The position numbers were made by a program, and so were the translations under genes. Shown here in pieces: positions 42,389-52,980 of a stretch of 64,000 bases of DNA. The stretch's first letter is position 1. Every line of letters starts with the position of its first letter. The notes beneath the pieces are model-generated. The model did not search any database, had not been told where the DNA came from, and saw only the letters and a program-made list of their open reading frames with translations. The DNA comes from Edaphobacter flagellatus (GTDB taxonomy: Bacteria; Acidobacteriota; Terriglobia; Terriglobales; Acidobacteriaceae), in assembly GCF_025264665.1 (NCBI RefSeq), contig NZ_CP073697.1, forward strand, positions 1,116,001 through 1,180,000. Reading direction: 5' to 3'.

Positions 42389-44973
42389 TTATCTCTCTTC
42401 ACCCGTGTCTCGGTGTGGACCCTCATCCCGGAACCACCCTTATCTCCATTAGAAATCACTACACTCTCGTCCTCGGCATGAAACCGCAGTTCTGCTCCCG
42501 TCACCATGCCCCGCATCTGGTCAACAACACGAGGCGCTACCGCAGGCGTCCCCGTCAGCACGAACAATCCATCACTGGCCGTATAGACTAGCCGCGCCCC
42601 GGTCGCCTTTCTCCCTGGCTGGTCAATCTCGATGCCTTCGCTCACAACCACCCTGTCGACACTTCCTCCCAAAAATCCTGCACCCGCATCTGCTTTTTTC
42701 CCTGATGCTTTATTACCTGTCTTATCAGTAGACGCAGCTTGCAGGTATGCCGTCGCATGATCTCCGCGCATCAACCCGTCCGCACTCTCGACCTTCACCC
42801 CGCCTGTAAACTCAGCCGTCCGCGCCTCATCGGAATACACCATCTCACGACTTGCCACGCGCACCACGGATGGCGAGCGCATCGCGACACTCCCCTGGGC
42901 CGGATCCACCGTCTTCACATCCGCGGTTTTGACAAAGCCGGCTGCGTTCCTGGAAGACCCCGTACTGACCAGAACCGTATGCACCGCCATCGGCGCTCCC
43001 GCTCCATCCCCATGCGCCAGGAGCCTCCGCTGCTTCTGCACGAACTCCAGCACCGGAGCCTCCACTTGCGAGCCGGCCTGCCACAGCCGCGCCGGCTTCC
43101 CTGCAACTCCGTAAAAAATCGCCGTATCGTTAGCCTTCTTCAGATCAGCCCGCTGAGCCAGCACATGGACCACGCCGCTCTGTGCGTTCTGTTGATAGCT
43201 CACCTTCACCCCACCATCGGCCTGCGCATCACCCGTCTTCTGATCCATCGCAACACGGTCGGCCCACAGCGTTCCATCCTGATTTGCCATCTGCACTTGA
43301 CCCGTCAGGGTTAACACCTGGTTGGAGCCGTCATAACTGGCTTTCAGCGCCGTCGCCCTGTCCGTCTGAAGTCCCCCCGTATCTCCCTTCGCAGCCGGGG
43401 TTTTTCGCGTCGCCACAACATGGCCCGTCAGAACGGCATTCGCAATCGCGCTTCCGCCTCCCTCAAACGCCGCGCCCGGGTTCTTCTTCGCAGACGTCTT
43501 CGTGCTGTTGCGAAAGTGGACCTCCAGCGCGTCGCCCGTACTCGTCTCGACAACACCCGTCTCGCTCACCCTCTCCAGCGCCGCGCTTCCATTCCCGGTC
43601 ACTTCATCGATCTGAGCGTCTGCTCCCATAAAGCGCGCCGTCAGAACATCGGCGCTCATCGCGCTCTGGCGCTGTCCTTTGATCGATCCGCCAGCATCAA
43701 TTACTTTCAGTCGCGCACTGCCCGTCGCCACCGCACTCCGCGGACGAGTCTTTCCGGCCGCATCCGTTGCCAGCCCCATCTCTACCGTCGCCGCGTTCAG
43801 CTCGCGATCACTCCACGCGCTCTTGTCAGGTTTCGCGCCCTTCGCTGAAGCCACCATCTGCACGCGCTCATTCAGGTGGACACCACCGCTCAACACAACC
43901 TTCTCCGCCTGGCCCTTCGCGTCGAAGCTCACCCTGGCCTCGCTCGAATCTCCTTTGGCCTGTCTTTGCTCGTCATCCACCATGTACGTCACATGCTCCA
44001 TCATGTGCGCCGACTTCGGCCTTCCCTCGGGAGTGAGTAGCATCTCACCGCGATCAGCCGTCGTTCGCATGCCGTCGCCCGAAGCCACGGCCACTCCACC
44101 GTCACCATCCACACGGTCGATTCCACCATCGGCGCGCATTGCAACAACGGCATGACGAGCCTCTACCGTCTGCCTGCCCCCCTTGCCATCATCGCCATTC
44201 ACCGTCACGTACTTCGCCTGCATCAGCACTGCCTTATGATTGACGCGATCGAGCTCTGCTCTCGTCGCATTCAGCAAAATCGGCTGGCCATGCTCCAGAC
44301 CGCTGATACTCACCGCCGACTGCAGCACCAGCTGTCCTGAGTCCGCGTTATATTCCGCACCCCTCGCATGGCCCGTCAGGCCGTTGTACTCAAACTCAAT
44401 ATCCTGATCGGTCGCCGCCACTCCCAGCTTCTGCAGATAAACCAGGCCGCTCGTCTTAACGTGGATCACCTTCGGATCGCCACGCCCTGGTTCATCTTTA
44501 TGCGCGGCTTTCAGATCGGCTCCCGCCGCATAGTCCATCTTGCCCGTTGAATCCTTCGTCGCAGGAGCCTGCAGATCGATGTGGACCTCGCCGACGGCCT
44601 TCACCACGCCTTCCGTCTGGTCCAGGCTGAACTCCTTGCCGTAGATACGGTCCACCCGCTCGCTCGTCTCCGATGCCCCCGCATCACCATGCCCGTAGAC
44701 CGCGATTCCCACATCCTGCAACGTATATTTGCCGTCGTTGTGCTGAATCGCCTTGGCCGCGTGCACGGTAAAAACCGTCTTGCCCTTCACCGTCTGCGAG
44801 TAGGTAAACGAATTCGTCTCCTGCCGGATATCCGCGCCTAGCTTCTTCGGCAGGTCCGTCAGCAGCCGATGAGCCCGAAAGCGCGCTACGCCAAGAAAAC
44901 CGGTAACGACAACTACCAGCAGGGCCGCGCCCGCCAGCAACCAGATTCGCAGCCTCTCTATCGAAACACGCAT
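42385..44973 (-). CDS. Giant LptC/LptA-like LPS transport protein
   Basis: 862 residues, several times the length of LptC (~190) or LptA (~185). One N-terminal membrane segment (~9-31) and an LptC-like domain (~50-160) are followed by repeated OstA/LptA-type jellyroll strands. The repeats share text such as [70 protein letters not shown] and [12 protein letters not shown]. The polypeptide could span the periplasm as a one-piece bridge to the outer membrane. No separate lptA is seen here. It overlaps lptB by four bases. Confidence 0.85.
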   Translation of the reverse strand: MRVSIERLRIWLLAGAALLVVVVTGFLGVARFRAHRLLTDLPKKLGADIRQETNSFTYSQTVKGKTVFTVHAAKAIQHNDGKYTLQDVGIAVYGHGDAGASETSERVDRIYGKEFSLDQTEGVVKAVGEVHIDLQAPATKDSTGKMDYAAGADLKAAHKDEPGRGDPKVIHVKTSGLVYLQKLGVAATDQDIEFEYNGLTGHARGAEYNADSGQLVLQSAVSISGLEHGQPILLNATRAELDRVNHKAVLMQAKYVTVNGDDGKGGRQTVEARHAVVAMRADGGIDRVDGDGGVAVASGDGMRTTADRGEMLLTPEGRPKSAHMMEHVTYMVDDEQRQAKGDSSEARVSFDAKGQAEKVVLSGGVHLNERVQMVASAKGAKPDKSAWSDRELNAATVEMGLATDAAGKTRPRSAVATGSARLKVIDAGGSIKGQRQSAMSADVLTARFMGADAQIDEVTGNGSAALERVSETGVVETSTGDALEVHFRNSTKTSAKKNPGAAFEGGGSAIANAVLTGHVVATRKTPAAKGDTGGLQTDRATALKASYDGSNQVLTLTGQVQMANQDGTLWADRVAMDQKTGDAQADGGVKVSYQQNAQSGVVHVLAQRADLKKANDTAIFYGVAGKPARLWQAGSQVEAPVLEFVQKQRRLLAHGDGAGAPMAVHTVLVSTGSSRNAAGFVKTADVKTVDPAQGSVAMRSPSVVRVASREMVYSDEARTAEFTGGVKVESADGLMRGDHATAYLQAASTDKTGNKASGKKADAGAGFLGGSVDRVVVSEGIEIDQPGRKATGARLVYTASDGLFVLTGTPAVAPRVVDQMRGMVTGAELRFHAEDESVVISNGDKGGSGMRVHTETRVKRDK

Positions 44974-45070
44974 CGTAAGCCTATCTCTACTATCTTCTCA
45001 CCCCGGCCGCCCATACAAAGAAATCCTCTCCCTCTAACTCACCGTCCCCATTCCCGAATAGACTGTCTCT

Positions 45071-45718
45071 ATGGCCGATCAGCTCTACCTCAGCCTCTGG
45101 TTCCCCAACTTCCGCCTGGACTCGCTCCCCGCGGCCCTCGTCTCCGTGCTCCGCCAGTTCGCCCTCATCAGTGGCGAAAAGCGCGTTGCCGCCGCCAGCG
45201 CCTATCCCATCAGCTTCAGTGAGTCCCCCGTCTACCAGCGCGTCTACGTCAACGACGACCGAGCTCAGTCCACCGAAGATTCCATCATCGAAAATGCCGT
45301 TGCCGAAGCCACCGAACAGCTCCATGACGACATGGCCTACGAGTTCGAAATGAAGTGGAACCTCTGGCGTCCCGAGAACTCCGGCGGAGAAGGCGCCGCC
45401 GCGCTCGATCCCCTCTGGAAGCCGCAGCCCTCCACAGTCAAGATCATCGGCTTCGGCCCTGAGTTCGACCAGTCCACCTATGAACAGAACGGCCAGATCC
45501 GCGTCGACTTCGGCCTCGACACTCCCTGGATCATGGACGAGGAAGACGACTCCCTCGACGAAGAGGCGCAGCAGCATATCAAGCAGAACGTCGAGATGCT
45601 CCTCGCCTTCACCCTTTCCGTAGAAAAAAATTCCGGCATCTCCAGCCGCCTCCTCTGGACCGAGTCCGGCGAGCCACTCGCCGAAAAACTGATTGCCCGG
45701 TTACAGCGGCTCAACTGA
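45071..45718 (+). CDS. Conserved-looking protein of unknown function
   Basis: 215 residues, acidic, with no signal peptide or membrane segment. It starts MADQLYLSLWFPNFRLDSLPAAL and carries WRPENSGG, VKIIGFGPEFDQ and DTPWIMDEEDDSLDEEAQQHIKQN. Codon use is like the neighbours, so it is a real gene. I recognise no family. It is divergent from the LPS array with 97 bases between, and no shared operator is evident. Confidence 0.7.
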   Translation: MADQLYLSLWFPNFRLDSLPAALVSVLRQFALISGEKRVAAASAYPISFSESPVYQRVYVNDDRAQSTEDSIIENAVAEATEQLHDDMAYEFEMKWNLWRPENSGGEGAAALDPLWKPQPSTVKIIGFGPEFDQSTYEQNGQIRVDFGLDTPWIMDEEDDSLDEEAQQHIKQNVEMLLAFTLSVEKNSGISSRLLWTESGEPLAEKLIARLQRLN

Positions 45719-45727
45719 CACCCTATT

Positions 45728-45756
45728 GCCAATAAATCAAACTTTCAGCCAATAAA
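45728..45756 (+). promoter_or_regulatory. Two GCCAATAAA direct repeats before the beta-helix gene
   Basis: GCCAATAAA at 45728-45736 and 45748-45756 are spaced exactly 20 bases start to start, about two helical turns. They are the AT-richest part of a 219-base leader that also has CGCAGG/CCTGCG (45824-45829 with 45856-45861) as a possible hairpin. This could be a tandem regulator site. Confidence 0.45.
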
Positions 45757-45937
45757 AATTTACTTGCTTGCCGCTCCGTGGGGTGTGTACATTGGCTGCC
45801 GCCAATCAAAGCCGCTCTCAGAACGCAGGGGAAACAGGCTGATGGCATGTCGTGTCCTGCGGCAATGTATACGTTTGCATTTTGCAACCAATGCAGCCCT
45901 CCCAGCACCAATACCTCGCGATCGGAGAGACTCCTCA

Positions 45938-48403
45938 ATGAACATCCCACAGCTTTATCACACGCTGCGAAGACCAACGGCCTGTTTCAGTGCCCTCATC
46001 GTTCTTCTGCTTTCCCCCAGCCTTCTGCTCGCCGACGGCCCACGTCAGCCCGGCCTGTACATTCCTCCGGCCGCAAGCTACATCCTCAATCCCGGCGAAA
46101 CCGCCGTTCAACTCCAGTTCGATTCTGTCCCGCTCGCCACCGTTCAGACTCAGCTCGACGCTGCCCGCGCCGCCAATCCCGGCGCTCCGATCGTCCTCAC
46201 ACTCACAGGCTATTACTGGGTTCGCACCGCACCTCTCACCTTGCCGTCCAACACCTCGGTTGTTCTCTACGGCACCATCGCCGCATTACCCGGAGCGACG
46301 GCAAGCAGCCTGATCTCCGTCTCGGGACAGAGCAAGGTCGCCATCGCCGGCGGCGTGCTGGAAGGAAACTTCGCTAACCTCTCCGGCATCGACGCCGAGA
46401 CCTCCACCAAGATCAACATTGACGCCGTCACCATTCGCAATACCGGCCGTGACGCCATCGTCCTCAACGGCAATGGCAATACCACCTTCGACAGCGGCTC
46501 CGCCATCACTCGCTGCGACATCGCCGGTTCCGCAGGAAACGGAATCACCGTCAGCAACATCACCCAGACACTCCTGCTCGATAACTTCGTTCATGGCAAC
46601 AAAGGCACCGGCGTCCAGTTAAGCGCCGCGCACTCTTCCGTCACCAACAATGAGATCAGTCACAACAACATCGGTGTGCTTGCTGACGCCAACAATAACC
46701 TCATCTCCGACAATGATGTCAGTGGCAACATGCAGGCAGGCGTTCAGCTGGCATCCACCAGCTCTTCCTCTGCCATCATGCGTAACATCATCAGCCACAA
46801 TGGAGCCAACGGCATCGACTTCGACGGCTCCGACAACCTCGTCTACAACAACACGCTCTCCAATCAGACCGACCTCACCGATCGCTCCGCCGCCAACTAC
46901 GTCGTCGCTCACGGAACTCCGTTGAACGCGCCAACGAGCAAATACTTCTATCCCCCCACCATCGACAACCAGCACAACGATCCCATCCTCAACGGAGTCA
47001 GCCGCGCTGACATCACCGTCGGCTCCGGCAACCTGACCGATGTGCAAACTGCCTACAATGCGGCTCTGGCGGCCAATCCCGCAAGCTTCATCGTCCTGCA
47101 CATGAACGGCACGTTCACCATGGACGGCACCACGCCACTCACCCTCAGCTCAAATACCGCTGTCCTCCTCAACGGCACCATCAACGTCACGTCCAAACCC
47201 GCACAGGTCATCACCGACACCAACCCGGCATCCTTCGTCTCCATCTCCGGCGGCACCATCGACCTCCACGGACAAGGCGGAATCACAGGCATTTATTTCC
47301 CATCGACAACCATGGTGAACATCGATCACGTCAGCGTCATCAACGGCGGCGTTCCCACGATCCGCACCAGTGGAGGCATGATCCAGCTGCAGCGCGGCGG
47401 CGGATACAACATCCTCTACCGCAACACCGTCAACATGAGCGGAGGCCGCTGCCTCTGGACGCAATACGCCAATGCCCATTACGTCGTCCTCGAAAATCAG
47501 CTCAGCAGCTGCAACATGGACGGCGTCGACTTTGACTCCTCCACCTCCAACAGCTACGCCATCGGCAACATCAACATAGACAATGTGCGCTATGGCGTCT
47601 TCATCGAGCAGTCGGACTCCTACAACAAAATCTACGGAAACTACACCACAACGCGTGACTATGCCTCTTCGACCGGCCACGGAATCGGCGTCTACAACAA
47701 CGCCACCTCCGGCTCAAAGCGGGCAGTCACGAACGGCAACACTGCCTTCAGCAACATCAACGACGTCGTCAACAACGGCCTGCGCATCGGCTCCATCTCC
47801 ACGGCAACTGGTGGCATCGCGGAATCGGCGAACACCTACTTCTTCAACAATCTCGCCACCAACAACGGTGGAAACGCCATTCTGTTCGATACGCAGTTCC
47901 CCGGAAGCGTGCAGAATTACCTCTCGCAAACCGTCCTCGCAGGCAACAAGAACGACCTCAGCCAGCAGAACAGCAACGGAGCGACGCCACCGGAATTCTT
48001 CAACCCGATGTCTGCCATCGACCTGGCCCTGCGCCAGCCGGTTACAGCATCGTCCACCGCAACCGGCTCTGATCCCGCTAACGCCGTCGATGGTCTCGCC
48101 TTCACCGGCTGGACCGCAGGCAGCGGCTCCGACCAGTGGGTTACCATCGACCTCGGATCTGACGTCTCCTTCCAGCGAGTCGTCCTCAAACCTTCCAATC
48201 TGCTCTCGTTCCTGCAACTCGTCCGCCTTCAGACCTCCGAAGACGGCATTAACTTCACGAACATCCGCGGCGGCATCGAGTTCCCCGGCTCCGTCCGCAC
48301 CTTCATCTTCAAACCAGTCACCGCACGCTACCTGCGGGTTAACATCCGAAGCCTCTTCGGGTTAGAGATCAGCCTGCGCGAGTTGGGAGTCTACCCCAAC
48401 TAA
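45938..48403 (+). CDS. Secreted right-handed beta-helix protein with discoidin-type C-terminal domain
   Basis: About 821 residues from ATG 45938, with GGAGAG 9 bases upstream. A signal peptide (LIVLLLSPSLLLADG) is followed by two beta-helix modules, around residues 45-340 and 375-660. Each begins with a matching cap (VQTQLDAARAANP/VQTAYNAALAANP, then LTLPSNTSVVLYGTI/LTLSSNTAVLLNGTI) and continues with short N/S/D-rich coils. The last ~140 residues are F5/8-type C: PVTASSTATGSDPANAVDG, WTAGSGSDQWVTIDLG and ARYLRVNI. The helix suggests polysaccharide lyase or hydrolase activity and the discoidin part carbohydrate binding; the catalytic class is not recognised. Confidence 0.82.
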   Translation: MNIPQLYHTLRRPTACFSALIVLLLSPSLLLADGPRQPGLYIPPAASYILNPGETAVQLQFDSVPLATVQTQLDAARAANPGAPIVLTLTGYYWVRTAPLTLPSNTSVVLYGTIAALPGATASSLISVSGQSKVAIAGGVLEGNFANLSGIDAETSTKINIDAVTIRNTGRDAIVLNGNGNTTFDSGSAITRCDIAGSAGNGITVSNITQTLLLDNFVHGNKGTGVQLSAAHSSVTNNEISHNNIGVLADANNNLISDNDVSGNMQAGVQLASTSSSSAIMRNIISHNGANGIDFDGSDNLVYNNTLSNQTDLTDRSAANYVVAHGTPLNAPTSKYFYPPTIDNQHNDPILNGVSRADITVGSGNLTDVQTAYNAALAANPASFIVLHMNGTFTMDGTTPLTLSSNTAVLLNGTINVTSKPAQVITDTNPASFVSISGGTIDLHGQGGITGIYFPSTTMVNIDHVSVINGGVPTIRTSGGMIQLQRGGGYNILYRNTVNMSGGRCLWTQYANAHYVVLENQLSSCNMDGVDFDSSTSNSYAIGNINIDNVRYGVFIEQSDSYNKIYGNYTTTRDYASSTGHGIGVYNNATSGSKRAVTNGNTAFSNINDVVNNGLRIGSISTATGGIAESANTYFFNNLATNNGGNAILFDTQFPGSVQNYLSQTVLAGNKNDLSQQNSNGATPPEFFNPMSAIDLALRQPVTASSTATGSDPANAVDGLAFTGWTAGSGSDQWVTIDLGSDVSFQRVVLKPSNLLSFLQLVRLQTSEDGINFTNIRGGIEFPGSVRTFIFKPVTARYLRVNIRSLFGLEISLRELGVYPN

Positions 48404-48420
48404 CGCAGTAGATTCTCTTC

Positions 48421-48469
48421 CGAACAAGAAAGGGCGGGGGCGGCTGTTTCAGTCGCCCTTTCTTGTTCG
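48421..48469 (+). terminator. Strong terminator after the beta-helix gene
   Basis: A perfect 16-bp stem, CGAACAAGAAAGGGCG (48421-48436) with CGCCCTTTCTTGTTCG (48454-48469), around a 17-base loop. It lies 18 bases after the stop. Confidence 0.85.
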
Positions 48470-48612
48470 TCTACGCACGAACCTCACCCTTGATGCTTTG
48501 GTGTTATTGCAACCTTGATTCCGGCCCGCGCAACCTGATAGCAAGCTGAACAGGAGTCAGCGTACCTTCAGAAAATTGCAGAGAGACACGTAAATCTGCA
48601 GAGGAACGATCG

Positions 48613-48780
48613 ATGACTGCAACCGAAATCGCAACAACCAGACCCTCCAACGCACGTGCCGAAGATGGACTTCAAGACCGCGCCGCATGGAACTCCTTCT
48701 GCGAAGGAATCCTCATTCCCCTTGGTTCACTCGGCGCAATCTTCCTGGCCATGCTGAGCGCGATGTTGATCGCCAACTAG
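48613..48780 (+). CDS. Small single-span membrane protein (55 residues)
   Basis: ATG 48613 is preceded by GAGGAA with a good spacer. The 55-residue product has a polar N-terminal half (MTATEIATTRPSNARAEDG) and one membrane segment (ILIPLGSLGAIFLAMLSAML). Codon use is consistent with a real gene. It follows the strong terminator at 48421-48469, so it should have its own promoter. Its stop TAG overlaps the convergent glyS stop (shared CTAG). I recognise no family. Confidence 0.55.
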   Translation: MTATEIATTRPSNARAEDGLQDRAAWNSFCEGILIPLGSLGAIFLAMLSAMLIAN

Positions 48781-50885
48781 CCGGCAACAACGATCTCCGA
48801 AAAGTCCGCAATCCCCGAAAAGCTCTTCACGATCGAGGCCAGCAGCGACAGTCTGCCCTTGCGAACCTCCGCATCCGGATCCATCACCATCACCTGCTCG
48901 AAGAACGCGTCCACCTGCGGACGCAGCGTTGCCACTGCCTCCAGCGCAGCGCCGTACGCATGCCCGCCGCTCAGCGTCTCAACCTTGCCGCCAACATGCG
49001 CAGCAGCCGCAGCCAGCGCCTCCTGCGCCGGGTGAGCACCCTTCTGCGCTGATGCCGCGCCATCAAAGGACTCTCCCTTCTCCTTCGCCTGCGCCAGAAT
49101 ATTCTTCATCCGCTTGAACGCCGCGCTTACCGCCTCAAAATCAGCTGAGCCACGCACCGACGTCACCGCCTCGGCCCGCGCCACCGCATCGCGCACATCA
49201 TCGCTCCCCGCCGCGAGCACAGCCTTCACCACGTCATACGCCTGCTCCTTCGCCTCGCGCAGATAGAACTCCAGCCGCTCTACGAGGAACGAGCGCACTT
49301 TCGCCTCGACCGCCTCATTCGCCGTCGCACGCCCCGCAACTTCGCTCAGCGTCAATGGCAGAGCAGGCGTACTCTCCGCAAGAATCTTCACGATGCCGTT
49401 CGCCGCACGGCGCAGAGCAAACGGGTCCTTCGATCCCGTCGGCTCCATTCCCAGGCCGAACATACCCGCAATCGTGTCCGCCTTATCCGCAATCGAGAGC
49501 AGCGCCCCCTCCACCGTCCGCGGCACCGCATCCTCCATCGACTCCGGCAGATACTGATCGTAGATCGCCGCAGCCGCAGCCTCCGACGCGCCCTGCGCCT
49601 TCGCATACAGCCCGCCTACAATACCCTGCAGCTCCGTAAACTCCTTCACCAGCTCTGTCGTCAGATCGGTCTTCGCCAGCATCGCAGCCGCATCCAGAGC
49701 AACAGCATCTACCCTCGCCCCACGCGACGTCACCAGCTCCGCCAGCCCCAGCGCAAGCTCACGCACGCGTGTCGTCTTCGCCGCGTAGCTGCCAAGCTCC
49801 TTCTGGAACGTAACGTTTTCAAGCTGCTTCACTCGCTCTTTCAACGGCACTCTCTGATCGAACTCCCAGAAGAATCGAGCATCATTAAACCGCGCCCGCA
49901 ACACGCGCGCATTGCCATGCCGAATCACTGCCAGCCCGGCGTCATCGGCCTCCATATTCAGCACCGCAAGAAAATAAGGAGCCAGCTTGCCTGCCTTGTC
50001 TTCAACCGCAAGATACTTCTGGTGATCGCGCATCACGGTCACCAGCACCTCTTCCGGCAGCGACAGATACTCCGGCTCAAATCCGCCAAGCACGACCGAC
50101 CGATCCGAAGCCCACTCCGTCAGGTGCGTCAGCGTGTCAATCAACCCATGATCCTCGCGCCAGCGCGCTCCCTCCACCGTGCGTGTCACATGGTCCAACG
50201 CCTTGCGAATCTTCTGCCGCCGCGTCTCGACATCGGCGATCACATACGCCGTCAGCAGAGCCTCCTCATACTTCGCCGGAGCCTCCAGCTTGATCGCCGC
50301 ATCGCCAAACAGCACGCGATGTCCATACGTCACCGCGCCCGCTGTCTTGCCACCAAACTCTACCGGCACGACCTGATCGCCCAACAGAGCCAGCATCCAA
50401 CGCACCGGCCTTACAAATCGCTCCGGCTTGCCCGCACGCCAGTACATGTTCTTCGCCCAGTAGATCGCGGCGATCTCCTTCGGCAGCTCCGCAGCAATCA
50501 CCTCAGCCGCAGCGCGCCCGGCCTTCACCACTGTCGCGGCCAGATATTCACCCTTCGGTGTCGAGACCGTCTTCAGCGCTTCAACCGCAACGCCCGCCTT
50601 CTTCGCAAAAGCCACCGCAGCGGGAGTCGCCACGCCATCCTTGAATGCCACCTTCACCGAAGGCCCCGTTAGTTCCTCCGCAGCATCCTCCTGCTTCGCC
50701 GCAACCCCCGAAACCAGCACAGCCAGCCGACGCGGCGTCGAATAGCTCTTCACATCCGCTCCAGCAGAAATCAGGCGCTCACGCTCCAGAAGCTCCACAA
50801 CACGCCGCTTCAGCTCCGCCTCAGCACTCGCAATCATGCGAGCCGGCACTTCCTCCAACCCAATCTCAAAAAGAAAATCCGCCAT
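48777..50885 (-). CDS. glyS: Glycyl-tRNA synthetase beta subunit
   Basis: 702 residues from ATG 50885; the first residues MADFLFEIGLEEVPARM match the family start. GSNARVL-like text (here RHGNARVLRARFNDARFFWE), DPFALRRAANGIVKIL and a C-terminal DALR-type anticodon domain follow. It works as the alpha2-beta2 enzyme with GlyQ. A GTG at 50900 would overlap the glyQ stop (GTGA) and is an alternative start. The last bases overlap a small convergent gene. Confidence 0.95.
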   Translation of the reverse strand: MADFLFEIGLEEVPARMIASAEAELKRRVVELLERERLISAGADVKSYSTPRRLAVLVSGVAAKQEDAAEELTGPSVKVAFKDGVATPAAVAFAKKAGVAVEALKTVSTPKGEYLAATVVKAGRAAAEVIAAELPKEIAAIYWAKNMYWRAGKPERFVRPVRWMLALLGDQVVPVEFGGKTAGAVTYGHRVLFGDAAIKLEAPAKYEEALLTAYVIADVETRRQKIRKALDHVTRTVEGARWREDHGLIDTLTHLTEWASDRSVVLGGFEPEYLSLPEEVLVTVMRDHQKYLAVEDKAGKLAPYFLAVLNMEADDAGLAVIRHGNARVLRARFNDARFFWEFDQRVPLKERVKQLENVTFQKELGSYAAKTTRVRELALGLAELVTSRGARVDAVALDAAAMLAKTDLTTELVKEFTELQGIVGGLYAKAQGASEAAAAAIYDQYLPESMEDAVPRTVEGALLSIADKADTIAGMFGLGMEPTGSKDPFALRRAANGIVKILAESTPALPLTLSEVAGRATANEAVEAKVRSFLVERLEFYLREAKEQAYDVVKAVLAAGSDDVRDAVARAEAVTSVRGSADFEAVSAAFKRMKNILAQAKEKGESFDGAASAQKGAHPAQEALAAAAAHVGGKVETLSGGHAYGAALEAVATLRPQVDAFFEQVMVMDPDAEVRKGRLSLLASIVKSFSGIADFSEIVVAG

Positions 50886-50896
50886 CACACTCTCAC

Positions 50897-51874
50897 TCAC
50901 GCGCTGACCTGCTGACTCGCTGCCTCGACTAGTTCACCCTGCTGCGCATACGCCTTTGCCACGCCAATCACCAGCGCACGAATCCGCGCCATCACGCCCA
51001 CGCGCTCCGTCACTGAAATCGCGCCACGCGCATCCAGCAGGTTGAAGACATGCGAACACTTCAGAGCCAGCTCATACGCTCCCAGCACCGGGAACCGCTT
51101 CACGGTCAGCGCATCCGTCTTGGCCTTCTCATCGAAGAGGCCCTTCGCCTTCTCCAGCAGGTCCAGGCACTCCGCCTCATACAGCTTCAAATGCTCCCAA
51201 AGCTTCGGCACCTCGGCATAGTCGAAGCTGTATGCCGAAAACTGTTCTTCCTCCGCCAGCCGCATCTCGCCATACGTCACCTTGCGACCCGTGTCAGGTT
51301 CAATGGCCCACACGATGTCATAGATCGAATCCACATCCTGCAGAAACCCCGCAATGCGCTCCAAACCATACGTGATCTCACCGCACATCGGGTCCAGGTC
51401 CATGCCGCCGCACTGCTGAAAGTACGTGAACTGCGTGATCTCCAACCCGTCCAGCATCACCTGCCAGCCCACGCCCCACGCGCCGCCCACCGGCCACTCC
51501 CAGTTATCCTCTTCGAACTTGATATCGTGCTCGCGCAGGTCGATCCCAATCGCCTCCAGCGACTCCAGATACAGCTCCTGAATCCGCTCCGGTGGCGGCT
51601 TCAGAATCACCTGCAGCTGCGTATGCCGATACAGCCGGTTCGGGTTCTCGCCATAGCGTCCGTCCGCCGGACGCCGCGAAGGCTGCGCATACGCAATCCG
51701 CACTGGTTTCGGCCCCAGCACCCGCAAAAACGTGTCCGGCGACATCGTGCCCGCGCCCACCTCGACGTCATACGGCTGCTGCAGCACACAACCCTGGTCA
51801 GCCCAGAACCTCTGCAACCGGAACAACAGCTCTTGAAACGTGAGCGCCTTTTTCTTTCCAGCTATCTCAGCCAT
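50897..51874 (-). CDS. glyQ: Glycyl-tRNA synthetase alpha subunit
   Basis: 325 residues. [53 protein letters not shown] and [24 protein letters not shown] are GlyQ signatures. It holds the catalytic class II core for Gly-tRNA with GlyS, encoded just downstream. The length is slightly greater than in E. coli (303), from the N- and C-termini. Confidence 0.96.
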   Translation of the reverse strand: MAEIAGKKKALTFQELLFRLQRFWADQGCVLQQPYDVEVGAGTMSPDTFLRVLGPKPVRIAYAQPSRRPADGRYGENPNRLYRHTQLQVILKPPPERIQELYLESLEAIGIDLREHDIKFEEDNWEWPVGGAWGVGWQVMLDGLEITQFTYFQQCGGMDLDPMCGEITYGLERIAGFLQDVDSIYDIVWAIEPDTGRKVTYGEMRLAEEEQFSAYSFDYAEVPKLWEHLKLYEAECLDLLEKAKGLFDEKAKTDALTVKRFPVLGAYELALKCSHVFNLLDARGAISVTERVGVMARIRALVIGVAKAYAQQGELVEAASQQVSA

Positions 51875-52046
51875 GCATCTCTCTTCAATCGACGGTAATC
51901 TCTCGATTCTAAATGGAACCCACCGATTTCACGCTTTCCAAAACCCAGTCGCGTGCTGGAAACTTCATCTCATCCGGCAGCAATCCCGATCAAATGACCT
52001 CCCAACAAACAAAACATACTAGCGGCATGTCAAAGGAGAGCAGAGT

Positions 52047-52880
52047 ATGAACCCCGCAGGAAAGGCCCTCTGGTTCATCGAGAGCCATTTCTCCAGTGAG
52101 ATCGCGCTTGACGACATCGCATCCATCGCATGCGTCTCGCGCTATCACCTGGCGCGAGCCTTCGAGGCTGAGACCGGCCGCCCCGTCATGCGCTACATGC
52201 GCGAGCGCCGCCTTACCGAAACTGCGCGGGCACTCGCCAACGGCGCGCCGGACATCCTCTCCGTCGCACTCGATGCGGGATACAGCTCTCACGAGGCATT
52301 CACGCGCGCCTTCCGCGATCAGTTCGGGCTCACCCCCGAAGCCGTTCGCAGCCAGGGCCACGTGAACAACATCCAGCTAAGGGAGCCCATCAAAATGAAC
52401 CAAACCGTCATCGACAGCCTCGAAACCCCACGCTTCGAAACCCGCGAACCTATGCTCATCGGTGGTATCGGCGCGCACTACAACTGCGACAGCAGCGCGG
52501 CCATTCCTTCACAATGGCAGCGGTTCGTCCCTCACCTCAATCACATTCACGGACAGGTCGGCAAAAGCGCCTACGGCGTACGCTACAACGACGATGAAGA
52601 CGGTAACTTCGACTACCTCTGCGGCGTTCAGGTCTCCGACTTCTCCCGTCTCCCCGCCGATTGGAGCCGCGTCCGCTTACCCGAGCAGCGATACGCCGTC
52701 TTCATCCACCGCGACCACATCTCCGCCATCCGCCGCACCTGGAGCACCATCTGGAACGTCTGGCTGCCCCAGTCCGGCCACAAGCTCGTCGACGGCCCTG
52801 TCTTCGAGCTCTACGGCGAAGATTTCAATTCCATCACCGGCATCGGTCAGGTCGAGATCTGGATTCCCATCAAGGCCTGA
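52047..52880 (+). CDS. AraC-family regulator with GyrI-like effector domain
   Basis: 277 residues. The N-terminal AraC DNA-binding domain (~5-105) has two helix-turn-helices (IALDDIASIACVSRYHLARAF, DILSVALDAGYSSHEAFTRAF). The C-terminal GyrI-like domain (~120-277) is a small-molecule binder: YGVRYNDDEDGNFDYLCGVQV, RYAVFIHRDHI and VEIWIPI. AraC/GyrI-like regulators such as Rob and SoxS relatives sense hydrophobic compounds. GGAG precedes the ATG. No target gene is adjacent on this strand apart from a membrane protein 100 bases downstream. Confidence 0.9.
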   Translation: MNPAGKALWFIESHFSSEIALDDIASIACVSRYHLARAFEAETGRPVMRYMRERRLTETARALANGAPDILSVALDAGYSSHEAFTRAFRDQFGLTPEAVRSQGHVNNIQLREPIKMNQTVIDSLETPRFETREPMLIGGIGAHYNCDSSAAIPSQWQRFVPHLNHIHGQVGKSAYGVRYNDDEDGNFDYLCGVQVSDFSRLPADWSRVRLPEQRYAVFIHRDHISAIRRTWSTIWNVWLPQSGHKLVDGPVFELYGEDFNSITGIGQVEIWIPIKA

Positions 52881-52980
52881 CCGAACAAACGAAGAAACAG
52901 GCGTGGATGGTTTGCACCCATAAGCATCTACGCCGTTTCTCCTTGCGAATGCACATGCCTCAAGGCATACTGCTCTTTCA

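Noticed and set aside
45781..45900. Possible cyclic-di-GMP (GEMM) or cobalamin riboswitch before the beta-helix gene
   Set aside because: Some short words look similar (CAAAGCC, GGGGAAAC), but the conserved order and pseudoknot elements of either class could not be matched.
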